This document shows, piece after piece, positions 36,252 to 45,210 of a stretch of DNA of 64,000 nucleotides. The DNA is from Olavius sp. associated proteobacterium Delta 1. Lineage in GTDB: Bacteria > Desulfobacterota > Desulfobacteria > Desulfobacterales > JAFDCJ01. The notes beneath the pieces are model-generated. The model saw only the letters and a list, made by a program, of their open reading frames with translations, did no database searches and had not been told where the DNA came from. A program made the position numbers and the translations under genes. The first letter of the stretch is position 1; every line of letters begins with the position of its first letter. The stretch lies in assembly GCA_902749685.1 (NCBI GenBank), contig CACVKW010000065.1, forward strand, positions 86,722 to 150,721, written 5' to 3'.

Positions 36252-36773
36252 ATGATAATGGATGCAGCAAAAAAAATCGTGACCCTTGAAAAGCTTGTGG
36301 CCGGGCTGGGCAGGGCCCGCAAATCCGGTAAGAAGATTGTATTCACCAATGGATGCTTTGATATCCTGCATGTCGGACATGTCCGGTATCTTGCAGCTGC
36401 CGGATCCGAAGGAGATCTGTTGGTAGTCGGTTTGAATTCCGATGCATCGGTCCGCACCATAAAAGGTGACAAACGGCCGCTCGTGCCCCAGGACCAGCGG
36501 GCGGAAGTTCTGGCGAATTTGATCTGCGTGGATTTTGTTGTCGTCTTCGATGCCCCGGATCCCGCGACGCTGATTGAGACCCTTGCGCCGGATGTGCTGG
36601 TCAAAGGGGCGGACTGGGCCGAAGCGGAAATTGTGGGTGGCGATTTTGTGAAATCCAGGGGCGGCAAAGTTGTGCGGGTTTCCCTGGTGCCGGCTGCTTC
36701 TACAAGTGGAATTATCGAGATAATAGTTGAAAGATATTCTGGCAAACAGGAAGCAGAAGACAGTAAGGAGTAG
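36252..36773 (+). CDS. rfaE2: D-glycero-beta-D-manno-heptose 1-phosphate adenylyltransferase
   Basis: A 173-residue nucleotidyltransferase. FTNGCFDILHVGHVRYL contains the HxGH motif, and VGLNSDASVRTIKG, VVVFDAPDPATLIE and PAASTSGIIE are family blocks. It forms ADP-heptose, the donor for the GT9 enzymes at 4-8 kb. The kinase half of bifunctional HldE is absent, so a separate kinase gene is needed elsewhere. The start is AUG 36252 or AUG 36258. The last residues (KQEAEDSKE) lie in repeat-like DNA that continues into the following gap. Confidence 0.9.
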   Translation: MIMDAAKKIVTLEKLVAGLGRARKSGKKIVFTNGCFDILHVGHVRYLAAAGSEGDLLVVGLNSDASVRTIKGDKRPLVPQDQRAEVLANLICVDFVVVFDAPDPATLIETLAPDVLVKGADWAEAEIVGGDFVKSRGGKVVRVSLVPAASTSGIIEIIVERYSGKQEAEDSKE

Positions 36774-36931
36774 GCCGTAGACAGTAGGTCCAATCTGTTC
36801 ATGGTTGCAGGCGTCAGTAAGTATTGAATCCTGAATTCTGAACACTGATATGGTTACAACTGAAGGCCAACACTTGTGAACGAAAGTCCATTTTCATGAG
36901 CGACTCCGACCCAGCGGGTCGATTTCGGTTG

Positions 36932-37174
36932 CTGACACCTCATATGAAACTTCAAGAAGTTAAAAAGCGAACCGCAGAACCGCAGAATATCGAATATCGA
37001 ATGTCGAAGGGTGGTTTCGCTTCGCTCAGTCATTTATTTATAAAATAGACAGGATACATTCCTTCGACATTCGACATTCATGATTCGATATTTGATATTC
37101 GCTTTTTCAAAGTTTCATTTGTTGATCAAACTGGCCGCTCCGCGGCCAGCGGATGGGCTGACACCCGAAACCTG
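36932..37174. repeat. Composite palindromic element, copy 4 (diverged)
   Basis: The arms are built of GAATATC/GAATGTC 7-base units (about 36986-37018), mirrored by CGACATTCGACATTC-type units (about 37062-37100), with outer arms GAAACTTC/GAAAGTTTC. A CTGGCCGC/GCGGCCAG hairpin is near the right end (37129-37150). The core AATATTGATGACGC is not kept. Other parts of the 36774-37278 gap hold loose 7-base arrays (36774-36850). Confidence 0.65.
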
Positions 37175-37211
37175 ACATCTGAACACTGCTGGTAAATGCA
37201 TTTTCCCATAT

Positions 37212-37253
37212 CACCCCGGCGGGGTGGACCAAAGCCGGGCCCTCTGGGCCCGG
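37212..37253 (+). promoter_or_regulatory. Two adjacent GC-rich hairpins before pgeF
   Basis: CACCCC-GGC-GGGGTG (37212-37226) and CCGGGCCC-TCT-GGGCCCGG (37235-37253) are perfect stems only 8 bases apart and 25 bases upstream of the pgeF start. They are followed by ATAATAAA rather than a T-run, so a classic terminator is doubtful. Translational control or a transcription stop for the left-hand operon are alternatives. Confidence 0.4.
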
Positions 37254-37278
37254 ATAATAAATCGGGGGCCTTAACGAT

Positions 37279-38055
37279 TTGATTCTAACAACCGACAACG
37301 GAACACCTTTTTACCGGTTTGAGAATCTGGCAGCCTGCGCCGACATTGGCCACGGAATTTTTACGCGCAACGCCGGCTGCAGCCCACCGCCCTTCAACAG
37401 CCTAAATGTCGGCCACGGGATTGGCGATGATGATTCCAGGGTTGAAACAAACAGGCGGACCATCGGGCGCTGTTTCAGGGGGGCAGAACTTGTTTATGCC
37501 CGTCAGGTTCACGGCCGGCAGGTGATAATCCTGGCTGATTATCCCGGGGGGCAAGGGGCAACGCCACACCCTGCAGCGCCTGTCGTCGGCGATGCCATCG
37601 TGACGGACCAACGTCAAAAGTACCTGGTCATCCAGGTCGCCGACTGCCAATCAGTGCTTTTGTACGAACCGGTCCGGCAGGCAGTCGCCAATCTGCATTG
37701 CGGATGGCGGGGAAGTGTTCAAAACATCATCGGCCGCACGGTTGAGACGATGGTGCTGCATTTTGATTGCAGCCCCGCGAACATTATCGCCGGGATCGGT
37801 CCCTCCCTGGGACCTTGTTGTGCTGAATTCATCAACTATAAAGCCGAAATTCCGCCGGCGTTGTGGGGCTATAAGGATTCAACCGATCATTTTGATTTTT
37901 GGTCCATCAGCCGGGATCAAATGGTGCAAGCCGGTGTTGCGCCGGAAAATATAGAATCCAGCCGGATCTGCACCCGCTGCCGTGCGGATGAATTCTTCTC
38001 CTACCGCAGCGAAAAAACCACCGGTCGATTTGCGGCGGTGATCGGACTTAGATAA
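37279..38055 (+). CDS. pgeF: Peptidoglycan editing factor / multicopper-like Cu-oxidase domain protein (YfiH family)
   Basis: A 258-residue single-domain protein. Family motifs are FNSLNVGHGIGDD, VYARQVHGRQV, VQVADCQSVLLYEP, LHCGWRGSVQNI and IGPSLGPCCAEF, with the zinc-binding His/Cys residues in the last three. Relatives remove mis-incorporated serine from muropeptides or act as purine-nucleoside phosphorylases. The start is UUG at 37279 with a distant GGGGG. The location after repeats suggests its own promoter. Confidence 0.88.
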   Translation: MILTTDNGTPFYRFENLAACADIGHGIFTRNAGCSPPPFNSLNVGHGIGDDDSRVETNRRTIGRCFRGAELVYARQVHGRQVIILADYPGGQGATPHPAAPVVGDAIVTDQRQKYLVIQVADCQSVLLYEPVRQAVANLHCGWRGSVQNIIGRTVETMVLHFDCSPANIIAGIGPSLGPCCAEFINYKAEIPPALWGYKDSTDHFDFWSISRDQMVQAGVAPENIESSRICTRCRADEFFSYRSEKTTGRFAAVIGLR

Positions 38056-38057
38056 TT

Positions 38058-38115
38058 GAAAAGGGATTGAGGGATTGAGGGATTGGGGGATTGAGGGATT
38101 GAGGGATTGAGGGAC
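38058..38115. repeat. 8-base tandem repeat (GGGATTGA)
   Basis: Seven near-exact copies of GGGATTGA follow the pgeF stop. It is the one array with an 8-base step in a window dominated by 7-base arrays, and it is less degenerate, so probably younger. It is a candidate hypervariable locus. Confidence 0.75.
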
Positions 38116-38222
38116 TCAGGCGTTAAAGGTTAAAATCAATTAAATTTAGATAGAATTCCTTCAATTGCTAAATTCCAAAATTGAATATTTGTGGAATTCA
38201 ATCTGATTATATGTTTTAAATA

Positions 38223-38320
38223 AGCCACGAATTAACACGAATTTTCACGAAATTTTTTATTTTTGGCCCCGGTTTTTGGCGAGTGCCGCTATTCGTGGTC
38301 ATTCGTGTCAATTCGTGGCT
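38223..38320. repeat. CACGAATT palindromic element, copy C
   Basis: A 98-base copy with TIRs AGCCACGAATT / AATTCGTGGCT. Its centre differs (GGCCCCGGTTTTTGGCG), unlike copies A and B. It lies about 65 bases before pyrK. Confidence 0.72.
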
Positions 38321-38385
38321 AAATAAATTTAAATCGACAGTATACCTTAAATCTTCAGTCTTCAATCTTCAATTGAGAAAACGCC

Positions 38386-39183
38386 ATGTTTCAACAGCAG
38401 TCAAAAGTATTGTTCAACGAGCCGGTAAGTGATGCATATTACAAGATCGGATTGGCATGTTCGGAGCATTTTTCGATGGCTAAAGCCGGCCAATTCATTA
38501 TGCTGCGAACCACCCGTCAGACCCAGCCTTTATTGCGGCGGCCCTTTTCGATTCACAATCTGATCATTAACAGCGGGGTCACAGAAGGTCTTGAGATCCT
38601 GTACAAGGTTGTGGGGCAGGGAACTGCTTTGCTGGAACGGCAAAAACCCGGCGACATTGTCGATATATTTGGACCGCTGGGATCGGGTTTTCTAATCCCC
38701 CGTCAGGCCGGGCGTATATACTTCGTAGCCGGAGGAATCGGGGTTGCGCCGCTGGTTTTTCTGGTTTCTCAACTGGGTCGCCGCAACATTGATCTTTCAG
38801 ATTGTCGGGCCTTTATCGGTGGTCGCAAAAGAGAGGACCTGCTATGCCTTGACGATTTTATTCAACATGGGGTTTCAGTACAGACCACCACCGATGACGG
38901 CAGTGCCGGAGATCAATGCCTGGTTACCCATCCGCTGGAAGATGTCGTCGAACAGACAAAACCCGATATCATCGTCGCCTGCGGACCGATGGAAATGCTG
39001 GCCTGCATTATCGGTATCACGGAAAAATTCGATGTGCCGTGCCAGGTCTCCATTGAAACGATGATGGCTTGCGGCATGGGGGCCTGTCTGGGGTGTGCGG
39101 TTGAGGGGCGGGATCAGCCGGATCGTTATCTGCATACCTGCCTGGATGGACCCGTTTTTGATGCGGCAGAGCTTAAATTTTAG
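38386..39183 (+). CDS. pyrK: Dihydroorotate dehydrogenase electron-transfer subunit
   Basis: A 265-residue ferredoxin-reductase-fold protein. The FAD site is LLRRPFSIHN (about 48-57), the NAD site FVAGGIGVAPLVFLV, and the C-terminal 2Fe-2S site has CGMGACLGC plus a fourth Cys in HTCLDGPVF. These are the marks of PyrK, which passes electrons between NAD and PyrD in class 1B dihydroorotate dehydrogenase. pyrD is not next to it here, though it often is. Sulfide dehydrogenase/NfnA-like relatives share the fold and cannot be ruled out. Confidence 0.8.
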   Translation: MFQQQSKVLFNEPVSDAYYKIGLACSEHFSMAKAGQFIMLRTTRQTQPLLRRPFSIHNLIINSGVTEGLEILYKVVGQGTALLERQKPGDIVDIFGPLGSGFLIPRQAGRIYFVAGGIGVAPLVFLVSQLGRRNIDLSDCRAFIGGRKREDLLCLDDFIQHGVSVQTTTDDGSAGDQCLVTHPLEDVVEQTKPDIIVACGPMEMLACIIGITEKFDVPCQVSIETMMACGMGACLGCAVEGRDQPDRYLHTCLDGPVFDAAELKF

Positions 39184-39305
39184 CTCAGCATTAAAGAATG
39201 GATAATTTTTGAATTTACCTTGACTTGAAGCAAATCCTTTGTTAGGTACTGAACCTTTAAATCGATCTGGTTTCAGACTTTTTCGTCAGAGAGGGTGTCA
39301 TTTCA

Positions 39306-39524
39306 ATGAAAAGAGAAACCAGACGCGCGTATAAGGATCTGGCTTACTACAGCAGTCTCGGCATCTCGGTTGCATTGGCGATTTTTATCGGCTTGGGGAT
39401 CGGGGTTTGGTTGGACCGTAAATTTGACACATCGCCCTGGTTTACGCTGATTTTTTTAGTATTTGGAATTATTGCCGGTTTTCGAAACATCGCGCTGGTC
39501 ATAAAGCGGGCCCGCAAATTATAA
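39306..39524 (+). CDS. atpZ: AtpZ/AtpI-like small membrane protein
   Basis: A 72-residue protein with two membrane helices (about 18-35 and 46-62), separated by GVWLDRKFDTSPWFT. This G-x-W-L-D-x-x-F block is typical of AtpZ. It is thought to help Mg/Ca uptake for the ATP synthase or c-ring assembly. It heads the F0 gene group and is followed by atpI at 35 bases. Confidence 0.85.
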   Translation: MKRETRRAYKDLAYYSSLGISVALAIFIGLGIGVWLDRKFDTSPWFTLIFLVFGIIAGFRNIALVIKRARKL

Positions 39525-39559
39525 ACTTATCAGGCAGCCGGGCTCAAAAAGAGAGTAGA

Positions 39560-39946
39560 GTGGATATTCAAAAACGCATACTGACATTTGTCACCCGTTC
39601 GAACTGGATCCTGTTTCTGGCAGCCAGTATCCTGGGATTTCTGCTATTGCCCGCTGATTTTGCCAAGGGCGTCCTTTTTGGCGGTCTGCTGGTCACCGTC
39701 AATTTTCACCTGCTGGCCGGCACTTTGCGAAAAGCACTGACCCCTCCGCATCTTTCCTCCCATAACCTTGTTATTGCAAAATACTTTCTGCGATTCATCG
39801 GCAGCGGATTTATTATTTTCATTTTGATTGCCGGAAACTATGTGAACCCTGTGGGCCTGGTCATCGGTCTTTCCGTAGTGGTATTCAGTATCATGCTTGC
39901 GACCCTGTGTGAAATCACAAAACTTATTTTCAAGGAGGCGGTATAA
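39560..39946 (+). CDS. atpI: ATP synthase subunit I
   Basis: A 128-residue, four-helix membrane protein (helices near 15-30, 33-52, 72-92 and 97-117) starting at GUG. AtpI is a chaperone for assembly of the c-ring. Sequence is poorly conserved across the family, and placement between atpZ and atpB is the main evidence. Its stop is 2 bases before the atpB start, with AAGGAGG within its last codons serving as the ribosome site. Confidence 0.8.
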   Translation: MDIQKRILTFVTRSNWILFLAASILGFLLLPADFAKGVLFGGLLVTVNFHLLAGTLRKALTPPHLSSHNLVIAKYFLRFIGSGFIIFILIAGNYVNPVGLVIGLSVVVFSIMLATLCEITKLIFKEAV

Positions 39947-39948
39947 GG

Positions 39949-40638
39949 ATGGAACACCCCTATCTATTTCTAGTCAAACTGTTTGAGTTGATCGGGCTGG
40001 GGCATTTTGCACATGCCTATCCCCATGTAATTTATTCCTGGTTTGCTATCCTTTTGCTGATCATTTTTGCGGTGCTGGCTACCCGCAAAATAGAAATGGT
40101 TCCCACCAAGGGGCAAAATTTCTTTGAGATTATTATCTCGGGCATGGAAGAATTTATGGTCGATATTACCGGCGAAGAGGGCCGCTGGTTCTTTCCCATT
40201 ATCGCCACCATATTCATTTATGTTGCAACATGTAACTTAATGGGACTGGTTCCGGGTTTCTATCCCCCCACGGCCAGCATCAATACGACCGTGTCCTGTG
40301 CAATTCCCGTGTTTCTGTTCACGCACTTTATTGGTATCAAGTACCATGGCATTAAATATATCAAACATTTTCTGGGGCCCGTATGGTGGCTGATTCCGAT
40401 CATTCTGCCGATTGAGATCATCGGCCATCTGGCCAGAGTTCTATCGCTTTCCTTCCGGCTTTTCGGCAACATTACCGGCCATGAGCTCGTGCTGGCCATT
40501 TTATTCATGCTGGCCGGTGCATTTTTCGCACCACTGCCGATTATGGCCATGGGCATATTTGTGGCATTTGTCCAGGCTTTCGTCTTCTTTCTGCTGTCGA
40601 TTATGTATTTCGCCGGTGCCATGGAAGAAGCGCATTAA
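39949..40638 (+). CDS. atpB: ATP synthase F0 subunit a
   Basis: A 229-residue membrane protein with about six helices. The critical region LSLSFRLFGNITGHELV carries the essential Arg of the proton channel. NLMGLVPGFYPPTASIN and the C-terminal QAFVFFLLSIMYFAGAMEEAH are also typical. It makes the ion half-channels against the c-ring in the inner membrane. Subunit b and the F1 genes are not in this cluster. Confidence 0.95.
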   Translation: MEHPYLFLVKLFELIGLGHFAHAYPHVIYSWFAILLLIIFAVLATRKIEMVPTKGQNFFEIIISGMEEFMVDITGEEGRWFFPIIATIFIYVATCNLMGLVPGFYPPTASINTTVSCAIPVFLFTHFIGIKYHGIKYIKHFLGPVWWLIPIILPIEIIGHLARVLSLSFRLFGNITGHELVLAILFMLAGAFFAPLPIMAMGIFVAFVQAFVFFLLSIMYFAGAMEEAH

Positions 40639-40654
40639 GCGCCAAAACGATTGA

Positions 40655-40772
40655 ATATTTTCGATTGAAGATTGAATATTCAAGGATAGTCTCCGGCTAA
40701 TCGAATAAAAAAGACGGCCATAAATATTCAATAATCACTATTCACTATTCAGTATTCAATTTTAATTGCTCA
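40655..40772. repeat. 7-base-period arrays between atpB and atpE
   Basis: GATTGAA, GATTGAA, TATTCAA units at 40660-40683 and TATTCAA, TATTCAC, TATTCAC, TATTCAG units at 40725-40760. An array inside an operon is unusual and separates atpB from atpE by about 190 bases. Confidence 0.65.
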
Positions 40773-40830
40773 CAATGGGTGACATGGAAGAAGCCCAATA
40801 ACTAATCAACTATAGGAGGTAAACTAGAGT

Positions 40831-41112
40831 ATGGAAACAAAAGCATTAGAGTTTTTTATCGCGTGCGTAACGGCGGCCGGTTTCGGAATTGCGATAGCGG
40901 CATTTGGTTGTGGTATTGCCCAGGGTATCGGACTGCGCGCTGCAGTGGAAGGCATCGCCAGAAATCCTGAGTCATCCGGTAAGGTAACGGTTACCATGCT
41001 GATCGGTCTTGCTCTGATCGAATCGCTGTGTATTTATGCGCTCGTCGTTGCTTTGATCCTTATTTTTGCACATCCCCAGGCAACTTCGATTGCCGCTCTG
41101 TTTGCTCGTTAA
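40831..41112 (+). CDS. atpE: ATP synthase F0 subunit c
   Basis: A 93-residue proteolipid with two helices around the loop RNPESSGKV. The ion-carrying Glu is in [18 protein letters not shown], and a Gln is in helix 1 (GIAQGIG). Q, E-S and the downstream Y are at the positions used for Na+ in known Na+-type c-rings, but the Thr after Ser is Leu. Upstream AGGAGG is strong. A perfect terminator follows, so the transcript ends here. Confidence 0.95.
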   Translation: METKALEFFIACVTAAGFGIAIAAFGCGIAQGIGLRAAVEGIARNPESSGKVTVTMLIGLALIESLCIYALVVALILIFAHPQATSIAALFAR

Positions 41113-41136
41113 TAACAGAAGATGTGCCAGATCAAC

Positions 41137-41176
41137 AAAAAGGCTGGGTCCGCAATGCGGACCCAGCCTTTTTATT
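41137..41176 (+). terminator. Rho-independent terminator after atpE
   Basis: A perfect 13-bp GC-rich stem (AGGCTGGGTCCGC, loop AAT, complement at 41157-41169), flanked by AAAA and TTTTT. It closes the F0 operon and, being symmetric, may also end a transcript from the right. Confidence 0.95.
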
Positions 41177-41201
41177 TTAACAATCAAAACCGGATAATAC
41201 T

Positions 41202-41315
41202 TTAGTTTTCCCATAACCTGCCGATATAGGCCTCAATGGGGCCGCAAGCCTGTTGATATTTTTCCCGGCTGTTCTGCACCCAAACGATATCTCTTTTGTC
41301 ATAAAAAAAAATCAT
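41202..41315 (-). CDS. Possible 37-residue small protein
   Basis: A minus-strand frame AUG 41315 to UAA 41202 reads MIFFYDKRDIVWVQNSREKY... ending GPIEAYIGRLWEN. Composition is protein-like, with no run of rare residues, and the tail looks like a helix. No ribosome site is seen before the AUG, and the first codons fall in an A/T run that also lies before the HDOD gene. It could be a real small protein, a remnant of a longer gene, or chance. Confidence 0.35.
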   Translation of the reverse strand: MIFFYDKRDIVWVQNSREKYQQACGPIEAYIGRLWEN

Positions 41316-41336
41316 GGGCCATAAAGGTGATTGACT

Positions 41337-42197
41337 ATGGATGAGCAACAAATCCTGAAACAGTTAAATACAATAAAGGATATTCCCACCCTTCCGACCA
41401 TCGTGTATGAATTGAATCAGCATCTGGAGAACCCTGAGACTTCCATTGCGACTGTCTGTGAAACCATCGAAAGAGATCAGGCGATGGCGCTGAGAATTCT
41501 AAAACTTGTCAATTCTGCTTTCTATGGTTTTAAATCCAAGGTCAGTGACATTAAAAACGCAGTGGTCCTGCTGGGCTTTAATGCGGTACGCAACGCCATT
41601 GTCTCCGTCTCGGTTATCAAAGCCCTGCCCAAAAATGCTTTGTTTCAGGATTTTGAAATGGATGCCTTCTGGAAGCATTCCCTGGCAGTGGCCGTGACCA
41701 GCAAAAATATTGCACAAAAAGCCAATGGGGAATCACCGGACAACTGTTTTGTCGGCGGTCTGCTGCACGATGTCGGTAAAGTCATTATGGCGCAATACTT
41801 CCGGGACTTGTTTGTCAAGGTCTGGACTTACATGCAACAGGAATGTCTGTCCTTTTACGAAGCCGAGCAGCACGAGCTGCCGATCGATCATGCCAGGATC
41901 GGAGCCTATCTGGCCCAGCGCTGGGCGCTGCCCCAGGGCCTGATCGATGCGATCCGTTGGCATCAGGATTTTCAACCCGAGATCCCCAATGCGAAATTTG
42001 TCATGAATATTTATCTGGCCAACATTCTGGTCAACAGTTATGACGAAAATCCGGATTGCGAAATCGATATGGCAGCCTTGCATCCGAAGGCCGTTAAATT
42101 CTTGATGGAACAGATGGAAGATATTGGAGATTGGTACTATGGTCTGACAGATGAAATCGAGGCGGCCTACTCGCTGTTTTTGGATCCGGAGTTTTAA
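41337..42197 (+). CDS. HDOD domain signalling protein
   Basis: A 286-residue protein. Start AUG 41337 has AAAGGTG at a good distance. The UUG two codons upstream is too close to it. IPTLPTIVYELNQHL and AMALRILKLVNSAFYGF are the HDOD N-terminal marks. VGGLLHDVGKVIMAQYF keeps a HD pair, which many HDOD proteins lose, and DAIRWHQDFQ follows. HDOD proteins are regulators linked to chemotaxis, c-di-GMP and gene expression. No partner domain is present. Confidence 0.88.
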   Translation: MDEQQILKQLNTIKDIPTLPTIVYELNQHLENPETSIATVCETIERDQAMALRILKLVNSAFYGFKSKVSDIKNAVVLLGFNAVRNAIVSVSVIKALPKNALFQDFEMDAFWKHSLAVAVTSKNIAQKANGESPDNCFVGGLLHDVGKVIMAQYFRDLFVKVWTYMQQECLSFYEAEQHELPIDHARIGAYLAQRWALPQGLIDAIRWHQDFQPEIPNAKFVMNIYLANILVNSYDENPDCEIDMAALHPKAVKFLMEQMEDIGDWYYGLTDEIEAAYSLFLDPEF

Positions 42198-42198
42198 C

Positions 42199-42292
42199 GC
42201 GGGTTGCGGGTTGCGGGTTGCGTGGTACGGGTTGCGTGGTACGGGGTGCGGGTTGCGTGGTACGGGTTGCGTGGTACGGGGTGCGGAATTTG
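42199..42292. repeat. 7-base-period GC-rich array
   Basis: Thirteen units of GCGGGTT, GCGTGGT, ACGGGTT, ACGGGGT in strict 7-base steps. A higher-order pattern GCGTGGT-ACGGGTT-GCGTGGT-ACGGGGT repeats twice, pointing to recent block duplication. Confidence 0.75.
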
Positions 42293-42390
42293 GAGGGCGT
42301 TAGCCGGACATTATCATTCGAACTTTGGTGTCTAATTTCTAGCGCCAATCCCGTATCCGTCAACCGGCTACCGGTATCCAGATACCATCA

Positions 42391-45210
42391 TCACACATCG
42401 AGTATCTTTGCCAGATACTGCCCCGTGTAGGAATCGTTGAGTTTGGCGATTTCTTCTGGGGTTCCGCAGCCGATGACATAGCCCCCCTCATCACCGCCTT
42501 CCGGACCTAAATCGATGATATGGTCAGCGGTCTTGATGACATCCATATTGTGCTCGATAACGATGACTGAATTGCCGGCCTCCACCAGTTGATTGAGTAC
42601 ATCCAGCAGTCTGCGGATGTCATCAGCATGCAGGCCGGTAGTCGGTTCATCCAGAATATAAACAGTTTTGCCGGTTCCCTTTTTACTGAGTTCCCGGGAG
42701 AGCTTTACTCGCTGGGCTTCTCCGCCGGAGAGGGTGGTGGCCGGCTGTCCGATTTGAATATAACCCAGTCCCACCTCCACCAGGGTTTGCAGCTTGGATC
42801 TAATTTTTCCAACTCGCGAAAAAAACGCCGTGGCCTGATTGACGGTCATCTCGAGCACCTCTTTGATGTTTTTGCCTTTGTAGCGAATTTCCAGGGTTTC
42901 ACGATTATACCGCTGACCCTGACACACATCGCAGGCGACGTAAACATCCGGCAAAAAGTGCATTTCGATTTTGATGATGCCGTCGCCCTGGCAGGCTTCA
43001 CAGCGCCCCCCCTTGACATTAAAGCTGAAGCGTCCCGGTTTATAGCCGCGCATGCGGGCTTCAGGGGTACGGGAGAAAAGATCTCTGATAAAGGAAAAAA
43101 CACCGGTGTAGGTTCCGGGATTGGAGCGCGGTGTGCGGCCGATGGGCGACTGGTCGATATTGACGATCTTATCAACATGCTCTATCCCCCGCACACGGCT
43201 GTGGGCGCCGGCCGAGATTCTTGCCTGGCGAAGTTTTTGAATCAGGGCCGGATGCAGTGTTTCCAGGACCAGCGTGGATTTACCCGATCCGGACACGCCC
43301 GTGACACAGGTAAAGCAGCCCAGCGGAAAAGCGACCTTGATATTTTTTAAATTGTTTTGTGAGGCATCTTCGATAATAATTTCCTTTTTACGGTTCAGGC
43401 GCCGGGCCCGCGGGATTTGAATTGATTTGCGGCCGGATAAGTACTGGCCCGTCAGAGATGACGCATCGGTCAGCAGCCTGGCGGATTCTCCCGCAAAAAC
43501 CACCTGTCCGCCGTTAACCCCGGCCCCGGGGCCCATGTCGACGACATAATCGGCGGCGCGGATGGTCTCCTCATCATGCTCGACCACCAGCACCGTATTG
43601 CCCAGATCACGCATTTTGAAAAGCGTTGCCAGCAGGCGTTCGTTATCCTTTTGGTGCAGGCCGATACTGGGCTCGTCCAGCACATACAGCACACCGGTGA
43701 GTTTGGATCCGATCTGAGTGGCCAGACGGATCCGTTGACTTTCACCGCCCGATAACGACTGGGCGGCCCGATCAAGGGTCAGGTATGACAGACCGACATT
43801 TCGTAAAAAGCCCAGGCGTTCAACGATTTCCCGCAGAATTCTTCTGGCAATAATTTCTTTTTTACCCGCCAGTCTCAGGTTCAGGAAAAAATCGCGGGAT
43901 TTGGCCACCGATAAGGCCGTCACTTCGGAAATATTGAGGTCGCTGATTTTTACCGATCGGCCGGCCCGGTTTAATTTTGTTCCGTTGCATTCCGAGCAGG
44001 GTCGAAAGTTCATGTATTGCTTTATCTCTTCGCGCATATAATTGGAGTCCGTTTCGCGGTAACGGCGCTCCAGATTGGGAATAACACCTTCAAACGGTTT
44101 TTGATACGTGTAGCGGCGGTTGTCGCGTTCAAAATAGAAGTTGATCGTTTGCTTGCCGGTACCGTTGAGCAGGACCTGTTGAAAATCTTGCGACAGATCT
44201 TTATAGGGTGTGTAAATATCGGCTCCATAGTGTTTGGTCAATGCGTCTAGAAATTCAATAAAATGCATGCTGTTTCGTTTGGCCCAGACACTGACGGCAC
44301 CTTCCCGCAGAGATAGCTCACGATTCGGAATGATAAGATCGGGATCCAGTTCGGTGGTCCACCCCAAACCGTCGCAGTTCGGGCAGGCACCCTGGGGGGA
44401 ATTAAATGAAAAGCAGGCCGGCGTGAACTGCGGGTAGCTGATTTTGCAATTAATGCAGGCGGATTTTTCACTGAACAGGATAGTTTCCTGGCCGGGTATG
44501 AGTATCGAGACGATCCCGCCGGCCTGGGCTAATGCCAGCTCCAGTGAATCTGCCAACCGTTTGCGGATTGCTTCCTTTATGATCAGCCGGTCCACGACCA
44601 CGTCGATATCATGTTTTTTGGTTTTGCCAAGCTTGCCGATCTCCTCAATGTCCAGTATATCGCCGTCGACGCGAACCCGTGCAAATCCTTCTTTTTTCAA
44701 CCGCCTGAACAGCTTTTCGTGACTGCCTTTTTGACCGCCTACCAGAGGCGCCAGGATCATTACGCGGGAACCTTCGGTCAACGACATGACGCTGTCCACG
44801 ATTTGATCGATGGTTTGGGAGGAGATGGGACGGCCGCAATTATAGCAATGGGGCGTGCCAACCCTGGCATATAGCAGACGCAGGTAGTCATATATCTCAG
44901 TAACCGTACCGACAGTCGATCGCGGATTGTGGCTGGCTGCTTTCTGCTCAATGGCGATGGCGGGCGAAAGACCTTCGATCAAGTCCACATCAGGCTTGTC
45001 CATGCGTTCTAGAAACTGACGGGCATAGGTCGAAAGAGATTCGACATATCGGCGTTGACCTTCGGCGTAGAGGGTGTCGAAGGCCAGTGTTGATTTGCCG
45101 GAGCCGGAAAGGCCGGTGATAACCACCAGTTTGTTGCGCGGCAATTCGACATCAATATTTTTCAAATTGTGCTGTCGGGCACCCTGGATAATGATTTTTT
45201 CCGAAGTCAT
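42391..45210 (-). CDS. uvrA: Excinuclease ABC subunit A
   Basis: A full-length 939-residue UvrA. The first Walker A is [14 protein letters not shown] (about 33-46), with signature LSGGESQRI and [12 protein letters not shown]. The second half carries [28 protein letters not shown] and [12 protein letters not shown]. Zinc modules with CxxC pairs are present ([29 protein letters not shown]). It recognises damage in nucleotide excision repair with UvrB and UvrC. It is divergent from dnaA across a 700-base AT-rich gap. Confidence 0.97.
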   Translation of the reverse strand: MTSEKIIIQGARQHNLKNIDVELPRNKLVVITGLSGSGKSTLAFDTLYAEGQRRYVESLSTYARQFLERMDKPDVDLIEGLSPAIAIEQKAASHNPRSTVGTVTEIYDYLRLLYARVGTPHCYNCGRPISSQTIDQIVDSVMSLTEGSRVMILAPLVGGQKGSHEKLFRRLKKEGFARVRVDGDILDIEEIGKLGKTKKHDIDVVVDRLIIKEAIRKRLADSLELALAQAGGIVSILIPGQETILFSEKSACINCKISYPQFTPACFSFNSPQGACPNCDGLGWTTELDPDLIIPNRELSLREGAVSVWAKRNSMHFIEFLDALTKHYGADIYTPYKDLSQDFQQVLLNGTGKQTINFYFERDNRRYTYQKPFEGVIPNLERRYRETDSNYMREEIKQYMNFRPCSECNGTKLNRAGRSVKISDLNISEVTALSVAKSRDFFLNLRLAGKKEIIARRILREIVERLGFLRNVGLSYLTLDRAAQSLSGGESQRIRLATQIGSKLTGVLYVLDEPSIGLHQKDNERLLATLFKMRDLGNTVLVVEHDEETIRAADYVVDMGPGAGVNGGQVVFAGESARLLTDASSLTGQYLSGRKSIQIPRARRLNRKKEIIIEDASQNNLKNIKVAFPLGCFTCVTGVSGSGKSTLVLETLHPALIQKLRQARISAGAHSRVRGIEHVDKIVNIDQSPIGRTPRSNPGTYTGVFSFIRDLFSRTPEARMRGYKPGRFSFNVKGGRCEACQGDGIIKIEMHFLPDVYVACDVCQGQRYNRETLEIRYKGKNIKEVLEMTVNQATAFFSRVGKIRSKLQTLVEVGLGYIQIGQPATTLSGGEAQRVKLSRELSKKGTGKTVYILDEPTTGLHADDIRRLLDVLNQLVEAGNSVIVIEHNMDVIKTADHIIDLGPEGGDEGGYVIGCGTPEEIAKLNDSYTGQYLAKILDV

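Noticed and set aside
36234..36845. 203-codon frame opposite rfaE2
   Set aside because: It overlaps a clear heptose adenylyltransferase on the other strand and has no family motif.
42589..43350. 253-codon frame opposite uvrA
   Set aside because: Shadow of a GC-rich conserved gene. No family motif.
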